Part shown: positions 25,839 to 33,478 of the stretch, piece after piece | Layout of the letters: each line of letters starts with the position of its first letter | How positions within the stretch are numbered: position 1 is the stretch's first letter | DNA from: Saccharospirillum sp043196875 | GTDB lineage: Bacteria; Pseudomonadota; Gammaproteobacteria; Pseudomonadales; Natronospirillaceae | Assembly (NCBI RefSeq): GCF_043196875.1 | Contig: NZ_JBEBMX010000001.1 | Coordinates: 124,001-188,000, forward strand | Direction: 5' to 3' | Length of the DNA: 64,000 nucleotides | Notes under the pieces: generated by a model | What the model was told of the DNA's origin: nothing | The model's input: only the letters and a program-made list of their open reading frames with translations | Databases searched by the model: none | Translations under genes and position numbers: made by a program

Positions 25839-27300
25839 ATCCAGCCTCTTTATTAACGGCACCTGGCAAGACGGCCAGGGCGAACTGCTCGAATCCATCG
25901 ACCCGATCAGCCAGGCGGTCGTTTGGTCGGGCAAGACGGCCAATGCCGACGATGTAGATCGCGCCATCGACAGCGCCCGTTCTGCGTTTCGCGCCTGGCG
26001 CAAAACGCCCCTCGATGTGCGCCTGGCCATCTGCGAGCGTTTCGCTCAATTGCTGGAAACGCACAAAGAAGCCCTGGCCCATTCCATTGCCAGCGAAACC
26101 GGCAAACCCTTGTGGGAAGCGCGCACCGAAGTCGGCGCCATGATCGGCAAAGTCGCTATTTCCGCTAAAGCCTATGACGAACGCACCGGCGAAAAGCACT
26201 CGGAAATTCCCGGCGGCGAAGCGGTCTTACGGCATCGTCCGCACGGTGTGGTGGCGGTCTTTGGTCCTTACAATTTCCCCGGTCATTTGCCCAATGGCCA
26301 CATCGTTCCGGCTTTGATTGCCGGCAACACCGTGGTCTTCAAGCCGAGCGAATTGACGCCAAAAACCGGTCAGGAAACGCTGAAGCTGTGGCAAGCTGCT
26401 GGCCTGCCTGATGGCGTGATCAACCTGGTTCAGGGCGCCAAGGAAACCGGTGTTGCGCTGGCTGGTCATCCGGGTATCGACGGTCTGTTTTTCACCGGCT
26501 CGTCCAACACCGGTGAGCTGTTGCATCAGCAATACGGTGGGCAACCCGGGAAAATTCTGGCACTGGAAATGGGCGGCAATAATCCGCTGATTGTCGACGA
26601 CAACATCGACGTCGAAGGCGCTCTGCATCATGTGCTGTTCAGTGCCTTTATTTCTGCAGGCCAGCGCTGCACCTGCGCGCGCCGTTTGTTTATACCCCGC
26701 GGAGAGACCGGCGATGCCTTTTTGGCCAAGCTGATCGAAGCCAGCCGCAAACTCAGCGTCGGTCACTGGGACGCTGAAGAGCAACCCTTTATGGGTTCGG
26801 TGGTGTCGTTGTCGGCAGCGGAAAATCTGCTCACCGCTCAGCGTAATCTGGTCGATCTTGGCGGTAAGATTCTGCTGGAAATGAAATCCGCCGAAGCCGG
26901 TACGGCCTTGCTGACACCCGGCATTATTGACCTGACCGACGCCCGCGATGTTCCCGATACCGAATATTTCGGCCCACTGCTCAGCGTCTATCGTTACGAT
27001 CATTTCGAAGATGCGCTGATGGGTGCCAATAACACGCGTTATGGTCTGTCGGCCGGCTTGCTGTCGAACAGCAAAGCCAAGTACGACTGGTTCCTCGAAG
27101 AAATTCGCGCCGGCATCGTTAACTGGAATAAGCCGATTACCGGCGCCGCCAGCACGGCCCCTTTCGGTGGTGTTGGCGCCAGCGGTAACCATCGTGCTTC
27201 GGCCTATTACGCCGCCGACTATTGCTCTTACCCGGTTGCGTCCATGGAAAGCGAAACCCTGGAAAAACCCGCTCAGACTTCGCCGGGTATGAACCTATGA
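25831..27300 (+). CDS. astD: Succinylglutamate semialdehyde dehydrogenase (489 aa)
   Basis: NAD-dependent aldehyde dehydrogenase oxidising N-succinylglutamate 5-semialdehyde to N-succinylglutamate, fourth AST step. General base Glu246 (LEMGGNNP) and nucleophile Cys280 (GQRCTCARR) are present, as is the cofactor-binding FTGSSNTG segment. Length is normal for AstD/AruD. It overlaps aruG by 8 bp and the astB start by 4 bp. Confidence 0.95.
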   Translation: MSESSLFINGTWQDGQGELLESIDPISQAVVWSGKTANADDVDRAIDSARSAFRAWRKTPLDVRLAICERFAQLLETHKEALAHSIASETGKPLWEARTEVGAMIGKVAISAKAYDERTGEKHSEIPGGEAVLRHRPHGVVAVFGPYNFPGHLPNGHIVPALIAGNTVVFKPSELTPKTGQETLKLWQAAGLPDGVINLVQGAKETGVALAGHPGIDGLFFTGSSNTGELLHQQYGGQPGKILALEMGGNNPLIVDDNIDVEGALHHVLFSAFISAGQRCTCARRLFIPRGETGDAFLAKLIEASRKLSVGHWDAEEQPFMGSVVSLSAAENLLTAQRNLVDLGGKILLEMKSAEAGTALLTPGIIDLTDARDVPDTEYFGPLLSVYRYDHFEDALMGANNTRYGLSAGLLSNSKAKYDWFLEEIRAGIVNWNKPITGAASTAPFGGVGASGNHRASAYYAADYCSYPVASMESETLEKPAQTSPGMNL

Positions 27301-28637
27301 GCGCCTTTGAAATGAACCTCGATGGACTGGTCGGACCGACGCACAACTATGCCGGTTTGTCGTACGGTAATATTGCTTCGCTGTCGAACGAGCAGTCCGC
27401 CTCGAATCCTAAAGAGGCTGCCAAACAAGGCTTGCGCAAAATGAAAGCGCTGGCCGACCGGGGTTTGCGTCAAGGCATTTTATTGCCGCACGAACGACCG
27501 GCGATCTGGGCGCTGCGTAACCTGGGTTTCAGCGGCAGCGATGCGCAAGTACTGGAGAAAGTCGCACGACAGAACCCGGAAATTCTCAGCGCCGTCAGTT
27601 CGGCTTCGTGCATGTGGACGGCTAATGCCGCCACGGTTTCTCCCAGCGCCGATACCCTGGATGGCAAGGTGCATTTCACCGCCGCCAATCTGAACGCCAA
27701 ATTCCATCGCTCGATTGAACACCCGACAACAACACGGATGTTGCAGTCGATCTTCGCGGATGAGCAGTATTTTGCGCACCACGACGCGCTGGCACCGGTG
27801 AGTTTTTTTGGCGATGAAGGGGCCGCCAATCACACTCGTTTTTGTGGCGATTACGATGCCCCGGGCGTTGAACTTTTTGTTTATGGTCAGGCCGCCTTCG
27901 ACAATGCCGCACCGAAACCCAATAAGTTTCCCGCCCGGCAAACGCTCGAAGCCAGCCAGGCCATTGCCCGCCTGCATGGCTTGCATGATCGCAACGCCGT
28001 CTTTGCCCAGCAAAAACCCGAGACCATCGATGCCGGCGTCTTTCATAACGACGTTATCGCCGTTGGCAACCGCAATGTGCTGTTTTATCACGACCAGGCG
28101 TTCGCCAATACGCAGTCGGTGTTGGAGGAACTACAGCACAAATTGGGTGATGTCGAACTGATCGCCATCTGCGTTTCCAGTGCCGAGGTATCATTGGATG
28201 ATGCGGTCCGTTCTTACTTGTTTAACAGCCAGCTGTTGAGCATGGATGATGCAACAATGACTCTGGTCGTACCGGGAGAGTGCCGCGAAATTGCAGCGGT
28301 TTCCGACTACCTGGATCGTCTGGTGGCAGATGCCCACAACCCGATCGATGCAGTGGAAGTATTCGACCTGAAACAGTCGATGCAAAACGGCGGCGGTCCG
28401 GCCTGTCTGCGCTTGCGCGTGGCCTTAAACGAAACCGAGTATCAGGCCATGAACAGCGGTGTGATTCTTACCAACCGGCTGTTTAACGATCTGAACGCCT
28501 GGGTCGATCGACACTATCGGGATCGTCTGACCCAGGCCGATCTGGCCGACCCACAATTGCTGCTGGAAAGCCGGACCGCCTTGGATGAATTGACTCAAAT
28601 CACCGGACTCGGATCACTCTATCCTTTCCAGCGTTAA
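27297..28637 (+). CDS. astB: N-succinylarginine dihydrolase (446 aa)
   Basis: Second AST step: hydrolyses succinylarginine to succinylornithine, CO2 and two ammonia. Amidinotransferase-fold (pentein) enzyme with nucleophile Cys370 in NGGGPACLRLRV and the N-terminal substrate segment MNLDGLVGPTHNYAGLSYGN. The ATG at 27297 overlaps the astD stop as ATGA; the earlier in-frame opening inside astD is discarded. It is the last gene of the operon. No terminator was found, and the expected next gene astE is not here. Confidence 0.95.
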   Translation: MSAFEMNLDGLVGPTHNYAGLSYGNIASLSNEQSASNPKEAAKQGLRKMKALADRGLRQGILLPHERPAIWALRNLGFSGSDAQVLEKVARQNPEILSAVSSASCMWTANAATVSPSADTLDGKVHFTAANLNAKFHRSIEHPTTTRMLQSIFADEQYFAHHDALAPVSFFGDEGAANHTRFCGDYDAPGVELFVYGQAAFDNAAPKPNKFPARQTLEASQAIARLHGLHDRNAVFAQQKPETIDAGVFHNDVIAVGNRNVLFYHDQAFANTQSVLEELQHKLGDVELIAICVSSAEVSLDDAVRSYLFNSQLLSMDDATMTLVVPGECREIAAVSDYLDRLVADAHNPIDAVEVFDLKQSMQNGGGPACLRLRVALNETEYQAMNSGVILTNRLFNDLNAWVDRHYRDRLTQADLADPQLLLESRTALDELTQITGLGSLYPFQR

Positions 28638-28789
28638 GGCTGCGCCGAGGCTTATATCAGGTCGATTTCGATAAAAGTGGCAAAAAGTCTCACGAATCAA
28701 AGGCAATAACGCATTTTTTTCGAAAAATACCACTGTGAATAAAACGCTTACTCAAACGATGAGGGAGTATGCTTAACAGTCACGTCAAA

Positions 28790-28835
28790 GGATTGGCGGA
28801 CCTTAGCTTTAACGAGCACCGCAGGCAGCCAATCC
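28790..28835. repeat. Inverted repeat upstream of the FG-GAP gene
   Basis: GGATTGGC (28790-28797) is complementary to GCCAATCC (28828-28835), 30 nt apart, just before the ribosome-binding site of the next gene. It may be a 5' leader hairpin. Confidence 0.4.
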
Positions 28836-28854
28836 GATCGAGGATATTCGCCTG

Positions 28855-30240
28855 ATGCACAGAGTTATGACTTCGGTTTTTTATCCACTAAGCAGTTTGG
28901 TGTGTTTTTTTATCAACCTTTCGGCGGGCGCCGAAAACTTTTACTACCCAAAAGAGCCCAGCGTCTTTCCTTCACAGACGGAGCTCAGCCTGGACTTTGA
29001 CGAAGACCATGCCTTGCATTTCCAATGGCAGGCAGCGCCAGGGGCGACGCTCTATCACCTTCAGGAAAGAACAGAAGACAGTGACCACTTTGTCGACCTG
29101 GCCGCTAATTTGCCAGGCGATTTGTTGCACTACCGAATGTCGCCGCCCCTTTACGGTCGCTCGACCCAAGACTACCGCGTACTCAGTTGCAATATTGCCG
29201 GATGCAAACCCTCCAATACCTTAACCTTGCATCACAACGCCATGATCAATCTGGTGGAATGGTTACCGCCTCAGCCCAGTGACCTGTTCGGCGCTACCTT
29301 AAGCCTGAATAAAGATGGCACTGTGTTGGCCATCGGCGCGCCATCCAGTCAATTTCGCCGCATCAATAATGGTAGTGGTTCAGCGGGATCGGTATACCTT
29401 TTTAACCATTCGGAAGGCCACTGGAACCCGCCGGTAATATTGAAAGCATCAAGCTCCACCGATCGCTTTGGCTACCCCGTTCAGCTTGATGCCGATGCTC
29501 AGGTATTGACCGTTGGCAGCCGCAAAGGCCAACGCAGCCTTGCTCATATTTTTACTCGTAAAGGCGTGGACACATGGCGTCGATCCGCCGATTCACCTAA
29601 GTTCGACGACAGCCCTGCCGACTACCCAGCTCTACCGACCAGCTTGAGTCAAGCTGGCGATGTGTTAGCCATTGCCAGCCAGTACGAATTTGTTAATCAC
29701 CCTGTTAGCACAACCAATAATGATCCCGGGCAATCAACTGGCCCACTGCGTTTTGTCCAGATCTTTGAACGCGACCTGACCGGCTGGCAGAAACCAACGA
29801 TCATAGGGCCCAGCCGCTACAGTTTTGAATCCGCCTTTGGTTACGCCATCAGTCTCAGTGGCGATGGCCAGGTGCTGGCCATTGGCGCTCCGGTATTGAT
29901 CGACAGCGATGAGCAATATCCGCGCACCCGTGGCGCCGTTTATCTGTATCGACGGTTAGCCAGCGGACGCTGGCATCTACAGGAAACATTGCGATCAACG
30001 ACGCCACACAACGCCAACTTTTTTGGTCATTCGGTCAGTTTAAATGGCAATGGTACTGTGTTGGCGATCGGCTCTTTTGAGCGCAGAGGTAAAACGTCTA
30101 GCCAGGCTCTCGGTAGCGGCCTGGTCCAGGTTTTTACCCGAACGGCTTCAACCAACTGGCAGCTCAACCAAGTATTCAGCGCACCTGGCGATCAGCAAAA
30201 GACGGTGACGCTGGCAAACACTCAGCTCAAAATTCCTTGA
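28855..30240 (+). CDS. Secreted protein with FG-GAP-like beta-propeller repeats (461 aa)
   Basis: A signal peptide is likely (hydrophobic residues about 8-25, SLVCFFINLSAGA). Residues about 35-125 resemble a fibronectin-III-like beta domain with two Cys (SCNIAGC). From residue about 140 come at least five FG-GAP-like repeats: DLFGATLSLNKDGTVLAIGAP, RFGYPVQLDADAQVLTVG, a YPALPTSLSQAGDVLAIAS repeat, AFGYAISLSGDGQVLAIGAP and FFGHSVSLNGNGTVLAIGS, each ending in a V-x-L/I-F strand. This predicts a beta-propeller exported beyond the inner membrane. It stands alone, between the aru operon and a bidirectional terminator; function unknown. Start is ATG 28855 with GAGGA upstream; ATG 28867 is an alternative. 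Confidence 0.72.
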   Translation: MHRVMTSVFYPLSSLVCFFINLSAGAENFYYPKEPSVFPSQTELSLDFDEDHALHFQWQAAPGATLYHLQERTEDSDHFVDLAANLPGDLLHYRMSPPLYGRSTQDYRVLSCNIAGCKPSNTLTLHHNAMINLVEWLPPQPSDLFGATLSLNKDGTVLAIGAPSSQFRRINNGSGSAGSVYLFNHSEGHWNPPVILKASSSTDRFGYPVQLDADAQVLTVGSRKGQRSLAHIFTRKGVDTWRRSADSPKFDDSPADYPALPTSLSQAGDVLAIASQYEFVNHPVSTTNNDPGQSTGPLRFVQIFERDLTGWQKPTIIGPSRYSFESAFGYAISLSGDGQVLAIGAPVLIDSDEQYPRTRGAVYLYRRLASGRWHLQETLRSTTPHNANFFGHSVSLNGNGTVLAIGSFERRGKTSSQALGSGLVQVFTRTASTNWQLNQVFSAPGDQQKTVTLANTQLKIP

Positions 30241-30286
30241 TCAGCCTGCAGAGAGTTTGTCTTTGCAACAGGCTTTTATAACATTC

Positions 30287-30314
30287 AAAAAAAGCCCGCC
30301 GAAGCGGGCTTTTC
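30287..30314. terminator. Bidirectional terminator between the FG-GAP gene and hsp20
   Basis: GCCCGC (30294-30299), loop CGAA, GCGGGC (30304-30309), with an A-run before and Ts after. Confidence 0.88.
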
Positions 30315-30323
30315 AATATCGGG

Positions 30324-30884
30324 TCAGGCTTTTTCGATGGTAATATGTCGACCCACATCAACCCGACTCTCATCACGCGGCACGGTGACTGTCAGCACAC
30401 CATTGCGAAAACGCGCGCTGATGTCGTCGACCAAGGCATCTTCCGGCAGACTCAGTACCCGACGGAACTGACCATAACGACGTTCCACCCGGTAAGCTTT
30501 GTCGCCCTCTTCGCCTTCGCTGCTGTGCTGCAGCTTCTCACCGCTGACGACCAACTGATGGCCATCGACTTCCAGCTTAAGATCAGACTCCTCAACGCCA
30601 GGCACTTCCACACTGATGCGATACGCCTTGTCGCCTTCGTGGATATCGACACTGGGCATCAGCATCAACGACTCTTCACCAGCAAAAGGATCAATTGCCC
30701 GTTCGCTTAATGGCCAGCCGAAAGTACGCAGGGCATCATCGAACCAACGATCCATTTCCTCGTGTAGACGCGAAACCGGAAAACCATAGGACCGGCTTGG
30801 CATTCTCTGGTCAGCTTGTCGCTCTTCGTGCTTGAACCAATTCCGGGGCGCGAATTTTGAAGCTGACAACATTTTGTTGCTCAT
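30324..30884 (-). CDS. Hsp20/alpha-crystallin small heat-shock protein (186 aa)
   Basis: ATP-independent holdase. The alpha-crystallin domain occupies about residues 75-180 (MPSVDIHEGDKAYRISVEVPGVEESDLKLEVDGHQLVVSGEK), ending with the dimer-packing GVLTVTVPR motif. The start is ATG 30884 (MSNKMLSASK), with AAGGAGGT optimally placed; the 24-codon upstream extension is not translated on this view. A sigma-32-like promoter lies at 30931-30957 and a perfect 14-bp palindrome (30909-30922) sits in the leader. Confidence 0.93.
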   Translation of the reverse strand: MSNKMLSASKFAPRNWFKHEERQADQRMPSRSYGFPVSRLHEEMDRWFDDALRTFGWPLSERAIDPFAGEESLMLMPSVDIHEGDKAYRISVEVPGVEESDLKLEVDGHQLVVSGEKLQHSSEGEEGDKAYRVERRYGQFRRVLSLPEDALVDDISARFRNGVLTVTVPRDESRVDVGRHITIEKA

Positions 30885-30908
30885 AATTGCCACCTCCTTT
30901 TTTGTCAC

Positions 30909-30922
30909 TGCCAACGTTGGCA
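30909..30922. repeat. Perfect palindrome in the hsp20 leader
   Basis: TGCCAACGTTGGCA is fully self-complementary. It sits 8-10 nt upstream of the AAGGAGG ribosome-binding site in the hsp20 mRNA, so it may act as a short leader hairpin or an operator. Confidence 0.5.
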
Positions 30923-30930
30923 AGGCGAAA

Positions 30931-30957
30931 TATAGGTGCGACCGCCAGACCTTCAAG
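30931..30957 (-). promoter_or_regulatory. Sigma-32-like promoter of hsp20
   Basis: On the minus strand CTTGAAG (30957-30951) and CACCTATA (30938-30931), 12-nt spacer. Same spacing as the hslV and clpB promoters in this window. Confidence 0.6.
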
Positions 30958-31072
30958 TGGCGAATTGATTGTTTTTTGATCTATATCAACGGCGGTGCCG
31001 AGCTTGTTGAAATCGCAATGCATACACCGATCGACACCACCCGCTCTGGCTACACAGCGCTTCGTTTCCGGC

Positions 31073-31100
31073 TATACTTGAATTGAATTCATCCATGGAG
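31073..31100 (+). promoter_or_regulatory. -10 box and ribosome-binding site of the ATC-start LysR gene
   Basis: TATACT (31073-31078) is a good -10 hexamer with a poor -35. GGAG at 31097-31100 lies 7 nt before the ATC at 31108, which fixes that codon as the probable start. Confidence 0.5.
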
Positions 31101-31107
31101 CAGGCTT

Positions 31108-32013
31108 ATCCAACGCTTACCGCCACTGAACAGTCTGCGCAGTTTCGAAGCCGCCGCCCGCCTGGGCAGTTTTCAACAGGCAGCACGGGAGCTGTTTGTA
31201 ACGCCATCGGCGATCAGCCACCAGATCAAAACGCTGGAGTCCTTTCTGGAAGTGGCGCTGTTTATTCGCCAGACCCGGCGCATTGAACTGACCTCAGCGG
31301 GCAAGGATTACCTGAAAACCATTCAAAAAGCGCTCAATGACATCGACAAAGCCACCCAGAAACTGACCGCCAACCACAACAGCGGCGAGTTGACCCTGGC
31401 GGTGGCGCCGGCCTTTTTAACGCGCTGGGTGTTGCCTCGCATCAGCCGCTTTTATGAGCAACATCCCAATATCGAGCTGGATATATCTGCATCGGTAGAC
31501 CGCGTCGATTTTTCCCACAGCAATACCGACATGGCCGTCTATTTCGGAGATGGTCGTTGGGATGACGTTGAATTATTGCACCTCAAAGATGTCGCTCTGG
31601 TGCCGGTGTGCTCACCCGAGTTACTTGCCGAACGACCGATCCACCAACCCAGCGATCTGACCGCCTTCACTCTGTTGCATGTCATGGAAAGGCCGGACGA
31701 ATGGCCCGCCTGGTTTGAAGCGGCAGGCGCTGTATTTCAGGAAAGTCGTAAAGGCCAGCACTTTTCCAGTGGCTTGCTGACGGCTCAGGCGGCGGCTCGT
31801 GGTTTGGGGATAGCGTTGACCGATTTAAGTCTGGTCAGTGAAGAATTTCAAAATGGCCAGTTGGTTGTCGCCTGGCCTTTGCAATTGGAACTGGGCAAAG
31901 CGCTCTATCTGGTTTACCAAAAAGACCGACCGATGAGCTTTGCCATGCGCCAGTTCCACGATTGGATTATGGCCGAGATGGCGGCCGACGCCGCCCTGCC
32001 CGATGCGGAATAA
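31108..32013 (+). CDS. LysR-family regulator, GcvA-like, apparently starting at ATC (301 aa)
   Basis: The frame upstream of 31252 continues with perfect LysR helix-turn-helix sequence back to IQRLPPLNSLRSFEAAARLG at 31108; homologues start MxRLPPLNxLRxFEAAAR, so the ATC occupies the exact Met position. An in-frame TGA is at 31084, and no ATG, GTG or TTG occurs in frame until 31252, which would delete the DNA-binding domain. GGAG is 7 nt upstream of ATC. The effector domain (about 90-295) is intact. Explanations: a rare AUC start, a start-codon mutation, or a one-base error (dropping a C near 31110 would join ATG 31095 to this frame). Target unknown; hsp20 is divergent. Confidence 0.75.
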   Translation: MQRLPPLNSLRSFEAAARLGSFQQAARELFVTPSAISHQIKTLESFLEVALFIRQTRRIELTSAGKDYLKTIQKALNDIDKATQKLTANHNSGELTLAVAPAFLTRWVLPRISRFYEQHPNIELDISASVDRVDFSHSNTDMAVYFGDGRWDDVELLHLKDVALVPVCSPELLAERPIHQPSDLTAFTLLHVMERPDEWPAWFEAAGAVFQESRKGQHFSSGLLTAQAAARGLGIALTDLSLVSEEFQNGQLVVAWPLQLELGKALYLVYQKDRPMSFAMRQFHDWIMAEMAADAALPDAE

Positions 32014-32100
32014 ACCGGGTCTGCATCCGAGTCTTGCCACCGGTACAATGTTCCCCGCACGGCATCGACCCATAGAACGAAACACATGACTATCGACCAA

Positions 32101-32129
32101 TTGCTTAATAGTTCGGTACCGAATAATAT
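32101..32129 (+). promoter_or_regulatory. Promoter of the marR-dehydratase operon
   Basis: TTGCTT (32101-32106) and TAATAT (32124-32129) with a 17-nt spacer. One operator palindrome fills the spacer and the second covers the transcription start, a layout suited to tight autorepression. Confidence 0.6.
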
Positions 32130-32146
32130 TTAGTTCGGTAGCGAAC
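32112..32146. promoter_or_regulatory. Tandem palindromic operators of the MarR regulator
   Basis: TTCGGTACCGAA (32112-32123) is a perfect 12-bp palindrome; GTTCGGTAGCGAAC (32133-32146) repeats it with one central mismatch. Centres are 22 bp apart, about two helical turns. Confidence 0.75.
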
Positions 32147-32159
32147 CATGGAGGTTTGC

Positions 32160-32612
32160 TTGGATCATCTGCAGCTTCACCCTGCTGGTAAATGGATAAA
32201 ACACTACCATCTGGCCAGTCGCACTTTTATGGAGCGGTTACTTCGGCCTTATGACCTGGGCTCCACTCAATGGATGGTCCTATTCCACCTGGTGCAGGAC
32301 GGCGCAATGCCTCAACGCGACTTTATTGAACTGCTCAAGGTCGAAAAGCCGACGTTAAGCGACATCGTCAGCGCGCTAGTGCGTAAGGGCTTTATCGATC
32401 AATCGCCCGACCCCAGCAACAAACGGCAACGGGTGTTGTCACTGACCGAGCAAGGGCGGCAGCTTTGGGAACGGCTGCCCAACCCCATCGTTGTGATGCG
32501 TGATATCGCCTTTGACGGTGTGGATGAGCAGACGCTCGATCTGATCGCCGAGGTCCTCCAAACCGCTACCGAACGTCTGGAACATCACAACTTTGGAGAT
32601 CGTGAAACATGA
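32160..32612 (+). CDS. MarR-family transcriptional regulator (150 aa)
   Basis: Winged-helix regulator: DFIELLKVEKPTLSDIVSALVRKGFIDQSPDPSNKRQRVLSLTEQGRQ is the recognition helix plus wing typical of MarR. I prefer TTG 32160 as start because GGAGG (32150-32154) lies 5 nt upstream; the alternative ATG 32148 adds four residues but is abutted by an operator palindrome and has no ribosome-binding site. Its TGA overlaps the next ATG. It probably represses its own operon through the tandem palindromes at 32112-32146. Confidence 0.85.
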   Translation: MDHLQLHPAGKWIKHYHLASRTFMERLLRPYDLGSTQWMVLFHLVQDGAMPQRDFIELLKVEKPTLSDIVSALVRKGFIDQSPDPSNKRQRVLSLTEQGRQLWERLPNPIVVMRDIAFDGVDEQTLDLIAEVLQTATERLEHHNFGDRET

Positions 32613-33424
32613 CTGTTCTTATCACCGGTAGCACAGGCCTGGTAGGTTCACGTTTGCTGAAACGCCTACTGGCTGAGGGTGTCGATTGCCGCGCGCTGAT
32701 CCGCCCGGGAAAATCTGTTGCAGATAAGGTCGCCGTTGTCGAAGGTGACCTGCTTGACCCCGCCACCCTGGCGGACGCCGTTCGGGGTGTCACCGCCATC
32801 GTTCACCTGGCCGCGACCTTTCGCACTCAGGATGAAGACCTGATCTGGAAAGCCAATGCCGAAGGCACTCGCAACCTGATTGCAGCGGCGCAGCAGTACG
32901 CGCCTGAAGCGCGTTTTATCATGGCCAGCACCAGCAACATCTACAACAAAGACACACCACGGCCGTCCCGAGAAGACGATGAGGTAGCGCCGGTATTGGC
33001 CTACCCGGCCAGCAAACTGGAGGCCGAGCAAGCGCTGCGCGCCAGTGGCTTGAACTGGTCAATTTTGCGGCTGGCGTTTGTCTATGGTGACGATGACGGG
33101 CACATCGATATGGTCGCGAACTTGGTCGAGCAATTAGGCTGGCATCCAGCTACACGCATGAGCATGGTGCACCACCGCGACATCTCCACCGCCGTGAACC
33201 TGGCATTAGCCGGGGTCATGGACCAAAAAGTGGTGAATATTGTCGATGACGCTCCGATGACGCTTTACGAGCTCGCCGCTTTGGCCGGTTCACCCATCGC
33301 CCCATCCGCCGCCCCTCTGGAAAACCCCTGGTTTTTGCAGGCCGACGGTCGGTTAAGCCGAGAACTGGGTTTTCAACCGGCGGTTGCGACGACGTATCAA
33401 TCCTTTCGCGAAGGCACGCTGTAA
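32609..33424 (+). CDS. NAD-dependent epimerase/dehydratase, extended SDR family (271 aa)
   Basis: Rossmann dinucleotide-binding motif GSTGLVG at residues 7-13, downstream LAATF, serine region STSNIYN, and catalytic YPASK near residue 130. The extended-SDR fold acts on nucleotide sugars or other small carbonyl compounds; the substrate is not predictable. It overlaps the marR stop (ATGA), so the pair is one regulated unit, which suggests an enzyme induced by a small molecule sensed by MarR. Followed by a bidirectional terminator. Confidence 0.85.
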   Translation: MTVLITGSTGLVGSRLLKRLLAEGVDCRALIRPGKSVADKVAVVEGDLLDPATLADAVRGVTAIVHLAATFRTQDEDLIWKANAEGTRNLIAAAQQYAPEARFIMASTSNIYNKDTPRPSREDDEVAPVLAYPASKLEAEQALRASGLNWSILRLAFVYGDDDGHIDMVANLVEQLGWHPATRMSMVHHRDISTAVNLALAGVMDQKVVNIVDDAPMTLYELAALAGSPIAPSAAPLENPWFLQADGRLSRELGFQPAVATTYQSFREGTL

Positions 33425-33436
33425 GCGTGACGGCGG

Positions 33437-33472
33437 AAAAAAACAGCAGTGGCTTCAGCCACTGCTGTTTTT
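33437..33472. terminator. Bidirectional terminator
   Basis: A 13-bp stem: AACAGCAGTGGCT (33442-33454 region) pairs with AGCCACTGCTGTT, loop of 2, flanked by A-run and T-run. It serves the dehydratase gene and the convergent golvesin-like gene. Confidence 0.92.
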
Positions 33473-33478
33473 AGCCGA

